Assembly (NCBI GenBank): GCA_905235715.1
Contig: CAJONB010000003.1
Location: forward strand, 1 to 41,102
Reading direction: 5' to 3'
Length of the DNA stretch: 41,102 bases
Source: an uncultured Ruminococcus sp.
Lineage (GTDB): Bacteria; Bacillota; Clostridia; Oscillospirales; Acutalibacteraceae
The notes beneath the pieces are model-generated. The model was not told where the DNA came from, searched no databases, and was given only the letters and a program-made list of their open reading frames with translations. A program made the position numbers and the translations under genes. Positions 16,316 through 25,008 of this stretch are shown one piece after another. Position 1 is the stretch's first letter. Every line of letters begins with the position of its first letter.

Positions 16316-17962
16316 TTACGCTTTGGCGGTGAGAACCTGCTTCTGGCGGTTCGGGATTGCGAACGCGACGTTGATTGCGTGGTCGCCGACGCGCTCGATA
16401 TCAATGAGCATATTCAGGAACACCGCGCCGGATTCGGCGTTGCAGGTGCCGTCGTTCATGCGGGCGATATGCGATATTTTGTATTCGTCCTTACACTCGT
16501 CCACCTCGTCCTCAATCTGAATGATACGTTCAATCAGCTCGGGAGACGCGCCCTGCGCGTTGAACATCGCGAAGGACAGCTCCATCAGGGTGCGGCACTT
16601 CTCACAGATATCGCGCATTTCTTCCATCGCGGTATCGCTGAAACGGAGATTCCCCTCCAGCACCGTGCGGGTGTATTCGACGATATTCTCGGCATGGTCG
16701 CCGATTCGCTCGAGGTCCTGAATCGCGGAGTACATCGCCGCCACAATCTGGCGGTCGTGATCCTCGATATCCAGACCGTTGATTTTGACGATATAATCGG
16801 TGATTTGTTTAGAGAGATAGTCGATGACCTTCTCGCGCTCGAGCACCTTGTCGATAGAGCTTTTGTCGCGGTCAAAGAACGCAATCAGCGAGCGGTTGTA
16901 GTTCTTCTGCACCAGCCGGGTCAGGCGGGCGACCTCCTTCTCACACTGCAGAACCGCCATCGGCGGGGTGGTGAGGATTCGGTTGTCGATATATTCGACC
17001 GCCATCTTGTCCTTTTCCGGATCCTCGTGATAAGGCAGGAGCTTTTTCGTCATCTTCACCATCAGACCCGAGAACGGCATAAAGACAATCATGTTCACAA
17101 CGTTGAAGAAGATATGCGCGGCGGAAATCTGTGCGCCTACATTGCCGGGGAAGACGCTCTCTATGGTATCGGAAATCGGCAGAATCATCGTCATCGGAAC
17201 GAGCAGCAGCACGCCGAACAGGGTAATCAAAAGGTTCAGCACGGCGACCTGCTTCGCGTTGCGCTTTGCGCCCATCGCGGAGAGGAACGCAGGCATACAC
17301 GCGCCGAGGTTCATGCCGTAAACAATGAAGATAGCCTGATCGATGCTGATGGCTCCCGCGGCGCCGAGCGCCATCAGGATACCGACGGACGCGGAGGAGC
17401 TTTGGATGATTGCGGTAATCGCAACGCCGAGCAAAAGACCGATCAAGGGGTCGTTGACGCTCTTGAGGATATTGTCGATTGCGCCGTCGGAATTGAGCAG
17501 CTTCAAGCCGTCGGACATCATGGTCATTCCGTAGAACAGAATACCGAAGCCGGCGAGAATCTGACCGTAATACTTATAGTTGTTCTTCTTGACGAACATG
17601 ATGATGACCACGCCGATGAAGATGAACAGCGGGACGATGCTGCCCATGTCAAAGGACAGCAGCACCGAGGTCATACAGGTACCGATTTTTGAACCGAACA
17701 GGATACCGACCGTCTGCTCCAGCTCCATCAGACCCGCGTTGGTGAAGCCGACCACCATCGCAGCAGTCGCCGAAGAGCTTTGGATAACGGCGGTAACAAC
17801 CAGACCAACCAGCATACCGAGGTATTTGTTGGCGGTAATCTTCTCGAGCAGGGTTCTCAGCTTATTACCTGCGGCAAGCTCCAGACCGTCGCCCATGAGC
17901 TTCATGCCGAGGAAAAAGAAGCCTAAGCCTCCCAGTACGAGAAACAAATCAGTGATATTCAT
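16316..17962 (-). CDS. Na+/phosphate cotransporter with PhoU-like C-terminal domain
   Basis: 548 residues. The membrane part (about 1-310) has the two inverted repeats of the Na/Pi (NptA/YjbB) family, each with a QSSSA motif: VIQSSSATAAM and IIQSSSASVGI. A cytoplasmic helical domain (about 345-545) contains two PhoU-type helical bundles with DLERIGDHAENI and DIERVGDHAINV. The protein takes up or exports inorganic phosphate with sodium; the PhoU-like tail probably gates it. ATG with CGGAG upstream and a consensus promoter at 18085-18113. Confidence 0.95.
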   Translation of the reverse strand: MNITDLFLVLGGLGFFFLGMKLMGDGLELAAGNKLRTLLEKITANKYLGMLVGLVVTAVIQSSSATAAMVVGFTNAGLMELEQTVGILFGSKIGTCMTSVLLSFDMGSIVPLFIFIGVVIIMFVKKNNYKYYGQILAGFGILFYGMTMMSDGLKLLNSDGAIDNILKSVNDPLIGLLLGVAITAIIQSSSASVGILMALGAAGAISIDQAIFIVYGMNLGACMPAFLSAMGAKRNAKQVAVLNLLITLFGVLLLVPMTMILPISDTIESVFPGNVGAQISAAHIFFNVVNMIVFMPFSGLMVKMTKKLLPYHEDPEKDKMAVEYIDNRILTTPPMAVLQCEKEVARLTRLVQKNYNRSLIAFFDRDKSSIDKVLEREKVIDYLSKQITDYIVKINGLDIEDHDRQIVAAMYSAIQDLERIGDHAENIVEYTRTVLEGNLRFSDTAMEEMRDICEKCRTLMELSFAMFNAQGASPELIERIIQIEDEVDECKDEYKISHIARMNDGTCNAESGAVFLNMLIDIERVGDHAINVAFAIPNRQKQVLTAKA

Positions 17963-18064
17963 ACTTTACTCCGATTTTTCAGCCGCACGGCTGTTGAAAT
18001 GTACCGTACAGAAGTATATAGATGATGATAGATATACGGTATTAATTATATTCAAATTTGATTC

Positions 18065-18084
18065 AGGGTATCTCAAATTACCCT
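18065..18084 (-). promoter_or_regulatory. Hairpin at the start of the Na/Pi transporter transcript
   Basis: AGGGTA (18065-18070) pairs with TACCCT (18079-18084). On the minus strand it begins immediately after the -10 box, so it overlaps the predicted start site: candidate operator or 5' stabiliser. Confidence 0.4.
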
Positions 18085-18113
18085 ATGATAATAATAACTG
18101 ATTGCAAAGTCAA
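18085..18113 (-). promoter_or_regulatory. Promoter of the Na/Pi transporter gene
   Basis: Minus strand: TTGACT (18108-18113), 17-base spacer, TATCAT (18085-18090). The leader to the ATG is about 115 bases. Confidence 0.75.
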
Positions 18114-18123
18114 TAATTTTCCG

Positions 18124-18180
18124 AAAAAGAAAAATGCACAAAATCGGCAAAGTATACAAATCCTTACCGATTCTGTGCAT
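18124..18180 (-). terminator. Terminator of the YgjP-like gene
   Basis: Minus strand: ATGCACAGAATCGG (18167-18180) pairs with CCGATTTTGTGCAT (18134-18147, one G-U), followed by TTTTTCTTTTT. Confidence 0.85.
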
Positions 18181-18213
18181 GAAAAATTGCTAAAACTTTT
18201 TCTCTTTTCAACA

Positions 18214-18768
18214 TTATCCGGGGAGGCGCGCCATCAGCAGACTGCCGTTCTCCCTGAGCCAGCGGTTATCCCTGTAATAGTCGGGATAAATCCGCAGCAC
18301 CAGCGCGTAGAAGCGCTCGCTGTGGTTCATCTCGCGCAGATGGCAAATCTCGTGCGCGACGACGGAATCAATCACCCCGGGCGGGGCGAGCATCAGCAGA
18401 CAGTTGAAATTCAGATTCTTCTTCGCGGAGCAGCTTCCCCAGCGGGTACGCTGACAGCGGATGGTGATGCGTCCGTAGTCGACGCCCAAAAGTCCGGCGA
18501 AGTATCGCACGCGCTGCGGCAGATACGCCTTTGCCTGTGCATACAGACTATCCAGCTCCTCCTGCGTGAGCTTTTCGACCTGCGCCTCACGCGCCTGCTG
18601 TTCGCGGTATTTGTTGAGCTGCTTTTCAATCCAGCCCTCATATTTTTTCACGAAATCATCCGCCGAGCGCTTTGAGGTACGGTTCGGCGCACGGACAATC
18701 ACCTTGCCGTCGCGCACCTCGACCGACATCGTTTTCCGGCGGGATTTTTTTAGTTCATAGTCTATCAT
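18214..18768 (-). CDS. YgjP-type (DUF45/M48-like) metal-dependent hydrolase
   Basis: 184 residues, a little short for the family. Zincin motif HEICH with LREMNHSERFY downstream (third-ligand type H-x-x-x-F) at about residues 139-155, preceded by the family signature RWGSCSAKKNLNFN (about 116-129). No signal peptide, so cytoplasmic. YgjP proteins are predicted metallopeptidase-like hydrolases; the E. coli member has been described as a UTP pyrophosphatase, and the substrate here is unknown. A clear ribosome binding site is not visible before the ATG. Confidence 0.9.
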   Translation of the reverse strand: MIDYELKKSRRKTMSVEVRDGKVIVRAPNRTSKRSADDFVKKYEGWIEKQLNKYREQQAREAQVEKLTQEELDSLYAQAKAYLPQRVRYFAGLLGVDYGRITIRCQRTRWGSCSAKKNLNFNCLLMLAPPGVIDSVVAHEICHLREMNHSERFYALVLRIYPDYYRDNRWLRENGSLLMARLPG

Positions 18769-18809
18769 AGGTCAAGCGAAATTTGAGCGTTGCCGCTGTA
18801 CTGTCCGGA

Positions 18810-20546
18810 TCAGTCGTAGAGCTTCTTCCCGCCGACCGGGTAATTTACCGAGTAACGCGCAATATACCGCTGAATGACGGTAGCGTCCATGATGTTGACG
18901 CCGGCTCCTGTTATTTTAGCGCGCTGCAGGGTTTTTTCATCCGCGCCGTCGTCATAATCCGCAAGATACCGCTGGATTGCGGTTGCATCCATAATCTCAA
19001 CCTCGCCGCTGTTATCCGTGTCGCCCAGCAGATAGCTGTCACGTACCTGCAGGGTGAAGGAGCAGGTGTTGTTATAATAGTATGCCTCCGTGACGGCATG
19101 GTCGCCGTTGACCGTCATCATCACCGTATAATCACCCTCGGGCAAACCGCCGCTCTTTGTCAGGGAGGTTCCAAAATGCGTATAATAACCCGGTCCAACA
19201 CTGAAAGAAGAAGAAAATCTCCGGTTAAGCACGGAATTTCCGCCGGCGTCCGTAACGGTAACGTTAATGCCGGTACTTCCGCTGTATCCCGTATCCGCCG
19301 CGTTCATCATCACCGGGGTATAGTAGAAGGTCGTATTGCTCTCGATTTTTTTCTGCCACTGATAGGCGGAGCCGCTCAAATCCGTATCCAGATAGGCGCT
19401 GATGCTCAAATCGGGAGAGTTGACCTTATCCTTGGTTGCGTCAGCGGAGGCTTCCTTTTCCACGTCCCCGCTGTAGGGCACAAGATAGGTAAATTTATCG
19501 AGGGTCGCGTAATTATTCGGGTCTAAATCAAAGCTGAACGAATCAAGGCTGCTGTCATAGGTCAGGGAAACCAACTTCAGGATATCAGGGGCTTCGCGGC
19601 GATCCTTATTTCTCTGTTCATCGGAGTCGGAATCGGTCAGGAACAGCCCCGCGTAATAATCCGTATCGGCGCTGTCATAAGCGGTATCGACGATATATCC
19701 CCAGCAGGAAACCGCGTGACCGCCTGCGGGTGTTCCCTGATACCGTATATCCAGGCTCAGAATAACACCGCAGCCCTCACGGAGCTTTTGCTGCAGCTGC
19801 GTCATACCGTTGACGCCGTCGGTCATAACATCTGACGTTTTGCTTAGCATATCATAGGCGTAATCGGTCAGATAGCCGCCCGTGCCCGCAGTTGCGGACG
19901 CGGAAGACGGATTTATCAGCGCGGCGGTGTTCGCGCCGTTGAAGAACCAGCCGAAGCCGTAGTAGGGGTCGCCGGCTTTATTGGTAAACGACGCGATATA
20001 ATCTTCAAACAAATCGTCGGTCGTTTCAAAGCCCGCCTTTTCCGCCCAGCCGGTATAGGTCAGGATATTGGACGCGGAAGCCGCCCAGCACAGATAATCG
20101 TCGCCGTCCGCCTCGCGGGTTTTCTCCGTGTCGATAAAGCTCAGATCCTCCAGCTTGAAGTCTGCTCCCACAGCGTAATTCTCTATGATTTTTCCTTGGA
20201 TTTCCTCCACCTTATCCGCGCTCAGTCCGACGAGGAACACCTGCTTCGTCGTGTCGGGAATGGTAAAGTCCGCGGAAAAATAGCCGTTGTTGTCCGCGCC
20301 TGCCGTCAGTTCGGGAAGCTGTTGCTCTACCGTCAGGACAGGCTCTTCCTCAATCATCAAATCGTAGCTTTCCAGCGCGGAAATCATTTGAGGATCGGGC
20401 GCGCCGGCAAGAATCACCTCGTCGCCGTCGACGGTGACAGCCTCGGCATAAATCCCGCCGTCGCCCTCAACCGCCGCAACAGCGGTCATACTGCCGAGCA
20501 TCGCAGCAGTCAAAAGTAATGATAAGACACAGAGCAGCTTCTTCAC
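18810..20546 (-). CDS. Secreted IdeS/Mac-like cysteine peptidase with C-terminal dockerin
   Basis: 578 residues from GTG at 20546, chosen because it opens the signal peptide (VKKLLCVLSLLLTAAMLG...) and has AAAGGA upstream; a TTG seven codons earlier is the alternative. The catalytic domain shows the IdeS pattern: DYLCWAAS (Cys about 153), GHAVSCWGY (His about 277), LFLTDSDSD (Asp about 305), with an Asn-x-L helix after the Cys. A CARDB-like beta domain follows (about 375-505), then a type I dockerin with two repeats, GDTDNSGEVEIMDATAIQRY and a second whose calcium loop is degenerate (KITGAGVNIMDAT). The dockerin implies attachment to a cohesin scaffold at the cell surface. IdeS itself cuts IgG; the substrate of this protein is unknown. 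Confidence 0.82.
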   Translation of the reverse strand: MKKLLCVLSLLLTAAMLGSMTAVAAVEGDGGIYAEAVTVDGDEVILAGAPDPQMISALESYDLMIEEEPVLTVEQQLPELTAGADNNGYFSADFTIPDTTKQVFLVGLSADKVEEIQGKIIENYAVGADFKLEDLSFIDTEKTREADGDDYLCWAASASNILTYTGWAEKAGFETTDDLFEDYIASFTNKAGDPYYGFGWFFNGANTAALINPSSASATAGTGGYLTDYAYDMLSKTSDVMTDGVNGMTQLQQKLREGCGVILSLDIRYQGTPAGGHAVSCWGYIVDTAYDSADTDYYAGLFLTDSDSDEQRNKDRREAPDILKLVSLTYDSSLDSFSFDLDPNNYATLDKFTYLVPYSGDVEKEASADATKDKVNSPDLSISAYLDTDLSGSAYQWQKKIESNTTFYYTPVMMNAADTGYSGSTGINVTVTDAGGNSVLNRRFSSSFSVGPGYYTHFGTSLTKSGGLPEGDYTVMMTVNGDHAVTEAYYYNNTCSFTLQVRDSYLLGDTDNSGEVEIMDATAIQRYLADYDDGADEKTLQRAKITGAGVNIMDATVIQRYIARYSVNYPVGGKKLYD

Positions 20547-20578
20547 AAAATCGCATCCTTTCTGCAAAGTAGGACAAT

Positions 20579-20602
20579 GCCTCCCGTTATTATGCGGGAG
20601 GC
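20579..20602. terminator. Hairpin between pyk and the peptidase gene
   Basis: GCCTCCCG (20579-20586), 8-base loop, CGGGAGGC (20595-20602), located 16 bases past the pyk stop on the minus strand. There is no proper T-run, so it is a weak terminator at best. Confidence 0.5.
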
Positions 20603-20617
20603 TTCGTTATATCATAA

Positions 20618-22051
20618 TTATACGAAACGGATGTTCAGCGTATCGGTGCCGGAGGTCGGGACGGTCTTGTTGGAGCTGATGACGATAACAACGTCGCCCT
20701 TCTCTACGATTCCGGTCGTGAGCGCCTTTTCGACCGCCTGCTCGGTAATCTCGTCGGAGGTCTGCTTCTCCTCGCCGAGGACAGGACTGACGCCCCAGCT
20801 CAGGCAGAGCTTGTTGCAGACCTGCTCGGAGGTCACGACAGCGATAATCGGACAGCTCGGACGGCACCGCGCCATCGCGCGCGCAACCGCGCCGGTCTTG
20901 GACTCCGCGATAATCGCCTTCGCGTTGACGTTTTCGGCAACGGTCTTTGCCGCTTCGCAGATATTCTCGCGGAAGCCCGACATATCCGTCTGGGTCGCGG
21001 ACGCACCCTTCAACAGCATCAAATCCTCGTTGCGCTCGGCAGCGGTACAGATGTCGCTGAGCGCCTTGACCGACTCGACGGGGTACATACCCGCCGCGCT
21101 CTCGCCGGACAGCATAACGGCGGAGGTGCCGTCGTATACGGCGTTGGCGACGTCGCTGATTTCCGCACGGGTCGGGCGGATATTGGTGGTCATGCTCTCG
21201 AGCATCTGGGTCGCGGTAATCACATATTTGCCCGCAAGCACGCACTTACGGATAATCATTTTCTGAATCTGGGGCAGGTTGATGAACGGTATCTCAACGC
21301 CCATGTCGCCGCGCGCGACCATGACGCCGTTGCTGACCTCGATAATGCGGTCGATATCGTCCACACCGCTCTGGTTCTCTATCTTGGAGATAATCTCGAC
21401 GTCCTCATAGCCGAGCGAGTCGATATAATCGCGCAGCTTGATAACGTCGTCGGCAGAGCGCACAAAGGACGCGGCGATAACATTAACGCCCTGCTTTAAG
21501 CCGAATTCAATATCCGCGCGGTCAACGGGGGAAATATACGGCATATTGATGGTGAATCCGGGGATGTTGATGCTCTTGCGGTTAGAGAGCTTGCCGCCCT
21601 TGAGCACCTTTGTCACAATGCAGTCGGGACGGACGCCGGTGACCTCGGCGGCAATTTTTCCGTCGTCAAAAAGGATTTTTTTACCGACAGCGCGGGAATC
21701 CTTTCTGAAAACATCAATCAGCTTCGGATAAGAAATACTCGCGCCCTCGTTGTCGCCCTTGCCCTTTTCTGCATAGAGCTTGAACTCCTGACCCTCTACA
21801 AGCATGGTGGAACCGTCCTCAAAGGTACCGACGCGAATCTCGGGGCCCTTGGTGTCCAAAAGAAGCGCGACGGTCTTGCCGCTCTTTGCAATCGCTTTCT
21901 TGACGCGCGCAAAGCGCTCAGACATCACGTCATACTCACCGTGCGACATATTGAAGCGCGCGACATTCATGCCGGCGTCAATCATCTGTACCAGAGTATC
22001 GACGTCGTCACACGCGGGACCCATCGTGCAAACTATTTTTGTCATTCTCAT
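20618..22051 (-). CDS. pyk: Pyruvate kinase
   Basis: 477 residues, the compact form without the extra C-terminal PEP-utilising domain found in Bacillus. It converts PEP and ADP to pyruvate and ATP in glycolysis. Visible are KIVCTMGPAC at the N-terminus, the substrate-site helix MVARGDMGVEIP (about 235-246), the K+/Mg2+ site around KIENQSGVDDID, and TATQMLESM (about 274-282). ATG preceded by AAGGGGG. It is flanked by the EamA transporter gene upstream and the dockerin peptidase gene downstream, all in one direction. Confidence 0.97.
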   Translation of the reverse strand: MRMTKIVCTMGPACDDVDTLVQMIDAGMNVARFNMSHGEYDVMSERFARVKKAIAKSGKTVALLLDTKGPEIRVGTFEDGSTMLVEGQEFKLYAEKGKGDNEGASISYPKLIDVFRKDSRAVGKKILFDDGKIAAEVTGVRPDCIVTKVLKGGKLSNRKSINIPGFTINMPYISPVDRADIEFGLKQGVNVIAASFVRSADDVIKLRDYIDSLGYEDVEIISKIENQSGVDDIDRIIEVSNGVMVARGDMGVEIPFINLPQIQKMIIRKCVLAGKYVITATQMLESMTTNIRPTRAEISDVANAVYDGTSAVMLSGESAAGMYPVESVKALSDICTAAERNEDLMLLKGASATQTDMSGFRENICEAAKTVAENVNAKAIIAESKTGAVARAMARCRPSCPIIAVVTSEQVCNKLCLSWGVSPVLGEEKQTSDEITEQAVEKALTTGIVEKGDVVIVISSNKTVPTSGTDTLNIRFV

Positions 22052-22202
22052 ATTTGTTAACCCCCTTGTTGTTGGCAGCTTCCGGGAGGACTGCCTCCTG
22101 CCCGGTTCCCTGTTCCAAATTCCTTAATTATTATCATATCATAGATTATCAAAAATTGAAAGGGGGTTTTACGAAATTTTATACTGTATTCAATAAAAGC
22201 TT

Positions 22203-23105
22203 TCAAACAGTATCAGTGTAATTGACGAAGAAAATTCCGCAGGAAATCAGCAGGATGCTGACGAGGTACATCGGGTCAAAAATCTGACGCTCGCCGAGGA
22301 TAAGGAACGACCACACCGCGCCGAAAACCGGAATCAGCAGGTTGAAGATAAGGATTTGTCCCGCGTCATGGTAAGTGAGCAGCGCCGTCCAGAGCGAGAA
22401 CGCCGCCGCGGACACAAACGCGAGATACAGGGTCAGCCAAAAGCCATTTGCGGAAAGCGCAAAGCCGCCGCCCATCGGGAGCGCGACCGAAAGAATCAGC
22501 ACCGCGCCGATCATCAGCTGATAAGCGGTCATCTCAAAAACCCTGCCCTGTGCGACGCGCTTGCCGATAAACGAGCCTGCGGTATTGAGCAGCGCCGCAA
22601 TCAGTACAAAGCCCTCGCCCGTAAGGGTAACGCCGCCGTCAAGTCCCGAGGTATTCACGGCGATAATGCCGAGAAAGCCGAGCAGGACGCCGGTGATTTT
22701 CAGCGCCGTCAGCCGTTCTTCCCTGAAAAACAGCGGTGCGAACAGCACGGCGAAGAATGCCGACGCGGCGGTCAGAATCGAGGTTTTTGTCGCGGAGGTA
22801 TTCGCCACGCCGATGTAGTTGAGAATATACATCAGCCCCGTCTGCACCATGCCGTAGAGGACGGCGCCGCCAATCATGTTGCGCGGAATCAGCGGGGGCT
22901 TTCTGTGAACCGCCCACGCCGCGATAAATACCATCAGCCCCGCCAGCAGAAACCGTGCGCCCGCAAAGGCGAGCTTGTCCGCGACGGAGGTAATATTCAG
23001 TTCTGCGTAGCTGTATTTAATCACCGGGTACGCCGAGCCCCACAGCGCGGTACAGAATATCGCGCCAACCACGGCGAACCATCGTTTTTTGAACAGGCTG
23101 TTCAT
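22203..23105 (-). CDS. EamA-family (DMT superfamily) transporter
   Basis: 300 residues with ten predicted membrane segments arranged as two EamA repeats (about 10-145 and 160-295), each beginning with a charged cytosolic end and containing small-residue-rich helices such as CTALWGSAYPVIKYSY and the fourth/fifth helix pair. Transport of amino acids, sugars or metabolites out of the cell is typical; substrate not predictable. Inner membrane. GAGG upstream of the ATG. It follows citrate synthase with a terminator between, so it is probably expressed separately. Confidence 0.92.
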   Translation of the reverse strand: MNSLFKKRWFAVVGAIFCTALWGSAYPVIKYSYAELNITSVADKLAFAGARFLLAGLMVFIAAWAVHRKPPLIPRNMIGGAVLYGMVQTGLMYILNYIGVANTSATKTSILTAASAFFAVLFAPLFFREERLTALKITGVLLGFLGIIAVNTSGLDGGVTLTGEGFVLIAALLNTAGSFIGKRVAQGRVFEMTAYQLMIGAVLILSVALPMGGGFALSANGFWLTLYLAFVSAAAFSLWTALLTYHDAGQILIFNLLIPVFGAVWSFLILGERQIFDPMYLVSILLISCGIFFVNYTDTV

Positions 23106-23173
23106 GGAAAACCTCGTTTACTGCGGAAATGAAAATCAAATCATGCAGGCGTCCGAACCTGCACCGTTATCTG

Positions 23174-23204
23174 AAAAAGAAAGCCGAAGCACAGCGCCTC
23201 GGCT
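23174..23204 (-). terminator. Terminator of gltA
   Basis: Minus strand: AGCCGA (23199-23204) pairs with TCGGCT (23182-23187), then TTCTTTTTC. Confidence 0.75.
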
Positions 23205-23209
23205 CTTTG

Positions 23210-24568
23210 TTATCTTTCATTCATCGGGATATAGTCTGTTTCCTCGCACACGCTCATATATGCGGGGCGGATAATCTTCTTGACGTTCAAAAGCTCCTCG
23301 ATACGGTGGGCGCTCCAGCCGGAGATTCTCGCCACCGCGAAAATCGGGGTATACAGCTCCTTCGGCAGACCGAGCATATTGTAGACAAAGCCCGAGTAGA
23401 AGTCGACGTTAGCCGACACGCCCTTGTAAATCTTGCGATGCTTGGCGATGACCTCGGGCGCTAAGCGCTCGATACGCGAATACAAATCGTATTCCTTCTG
23501 TCTGCCCTTTTCGACCGCAAGCTCTTCGACAAAGCCCTTGAACACGCGCGCTCTCGGGTCGGAAATCGAATAGACCGCGTGACCGATACCGTAAATCAAG
23601 CCGCTCTTGTCGTAGGCGTCCTTATTGACGATACGCTCGAGGTACGCGGCGATTTCCTCGTCGTCCCTCCAGTCCTTGACGTTCTTCTTGATTTCCTTCA
23701 TCATGCCCATGACGCGCAGATTCGCGCCGCCGTGCTTGGGACCCTTCAGCGAACAGAGCGCCGCCGCGATAGCGGAATAGGTGTCGGTACCCGAGGAGGT
23801 CACGACGCAGGTGGTAAAGGTGGAGTTGTTGCCGCCGCCGTGCTCGGCATGGAGAATCAGCGACAGGTCAAGCACCTTCGCCTCCAGCGGGGTAAACTGA
23901 CAGTCGGGGCGCAGGGTACGCAGCAGCATCTCGGCAGTCGGCTCGGACGGCAGGGAGTTATGGATAAACAGGCTCTCGCCCTTGGTGTAGTGGTTGTACG
24001 CCTGATAGGAATAGACCGTCAGAAGCGGGAACAGAGAAATCAGCTTCAGGCACTGGCGCAGAACATTGTCGACGGACAGGTTCATCACGTCGTGGTCATA
24101 GGACGCAAGCGTCAGCACCGCCTTCGCGAGCGAATTCATCAAATCCTTGCCCGGCGCCTTGAGAATAACATCGCGCACAAAATGCTTGGGCAGTACGCGC
24201 GAATCGGACAGCAGCTTCATAAAGCCGTCCAGCTCGGCGGCGTCAGGCAGCCTGCCGAACAGCAAAAGGTAGGTGACCTCCTCAAAGCCGTAACGGTCGT
24301 CCGCGATACAGCCCCGGATAATATCCTCGACGTTGATGCCGCGATAGAACAGCTTGCCGTCGGTCGGCACAGCCTTTCCGTCTACGATTTTATTCTGGCG
24401 GATTTCGCTGACCTCGGTCAGCCCCGTCAGCACGCCCTTACCATTAAGGTCGCGCAGACCGCTGTAGACGTTGTATTTCAGATACAGCTCCTTATCAATA
24501 TTACTGTTCGCAATACAATCCTGCGCGAGCTCCTGAATCCTGCTATCGCTTGTGCTTAACTGTGCCAT
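23210..24568 (-). CDS. gltA: Citrate synthase
   Basis: 452 residues, of the longer clostridial type. It condenses oxaloacetate and acetyl-CoA to citrate. The catalytic set is present: LHAEHGGGNNSTF (first His), GPKHGGAN and GIGHAVYSISDPR (second His region), and the C-terminal NVDFYSG (Asp). The N-terminal extension LAQDCIANSNIDKELY (about 14-29) is normal for this subgroup. A 2-methylcitrate activity cannot be excluded. It has a consensus promoter at 24640-24668 and AAGGAAG before the ATG, and looks monocistronic. Confidence 0.96.
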   Translation of the reverse strand: MAQLSTSDSRIQELAQDCIANSNIDKELYLKYNVYSGLRDLNGKGVLTGLTEVSEIRQNKIVDGKAVPTDGKLFYRGINVEDIIRGCIADDRYGFEEVTYLLLFGRLPDAAELDGFMKLLSDSRVLPKHFVRDVILKAPGKDLMNSLAKAVLTLASYDHDVMNLSVDNVLRQCLKLISLFPLLTVYSYQAYNHYTKGESLFIHNSLPSEPTAEMLLRTLRPDCQFTPLEAKVLDLSLILHAEHGGGNNSTFTTCVVTSSGTDTYSAIAAALCSLKGPKHGGANLRVMGMMKEIKKNVKDWRDDEEIAAYLERIVNKDAYDKSGLIYGIGHAVYSISDPRARVFKGFVEELAVEKGRQKEYDLYSRIERLAPEVIAKHRKIYKGVSANVDFYSGFVYNMLGLPKELYTPIFAVARISGWSAHRIEELLNVKKIIRPAYMSVCEETDYIPMNER

Positions 24569-24639
24569 AAAATCACTTCCTTATATCAATAGGCATTTTG
24601 TCAGACAGACAAGTGCGGAGGTAAACGTGTTACCCGACT

Positions 24640-24668
24640 ATTATACAGGATTTTAATGCATTAGTCAA
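24640..24668 (-). promoter_or_regulatory. Promoter of gltA
   Basis: Minus strand: TTGACT (24663-24668), 17-base spacer, TATAAT (24640-24645); about 72 bases upstream of the start. Confidence 0.88.
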
Positions 24669-24671
24669 ATC

Positions 24672-24883
24672 TTGTTTGTAGTTAGTAGTTTTTAGTTAGT
24701 AGTTTTTAGTTAGTAGCTAATAGTTAGTAGTTAATAGTTAATAGAAATCAGGTGCGGGCAGCGCCCGCCCTACAACTAACGCCTAGTCGGTAGTTAGTAG
24801 TTATTAGTTATTAGTTAATATAAATCGGGTGCGGGCAGCGCCCGCCACCAACCACCAACTACCAACCACCAACTACCAACCAT
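24672..24883. repeat. Composite repeat: two inverted-orientation type 1 hairpins among heptad tracts
   Basis: A tract of TAGTTAGTAGTTTT-like units (24675-24743), hairpin GCGGGC-AGC-GCCCGC (24754-24768), a second TAGTTAGTAG tract, a second identical hairpin (24831-24845), then CACCAACCACCAACTACC-type heptads to about 24883. Read on the minus strand both hairpins match the AGGGCGGGCGCTGCCCGCAC consensus. The element starts just upstream of the gltA -35 box and fills most of the 440-base divergent gap to the VTC gene. Confidence 0.85.
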
Positions 24884-25008
24884 TTTCACACAACATTCCG
24901 AATCCGTTCATAATTTGTTCATAAATTCAACATTTTCAACACACACAGCCCCTGTATCATAAAACCATCGAAAGAAAAACACGGCAAAACGCGAAAGGAG
25001 AGCTGAAC

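Noticed and set aside
16379..17692. 437-codon open frame on the plus strand opposite the Na/Pi transporter gene
   Set aside because: Its translation is rich in His, Arg, Asp and Val as expected from a codon-biased antisense frame. The minus-strand frame has clear family motifs, a promoter and a ribosome site.
24672..24883. Possible replication origin or iteron array
   Set aside because: The same heptad units occur in several intergenic spaces; no DnaA boxes or rep/dnaA gene are present.
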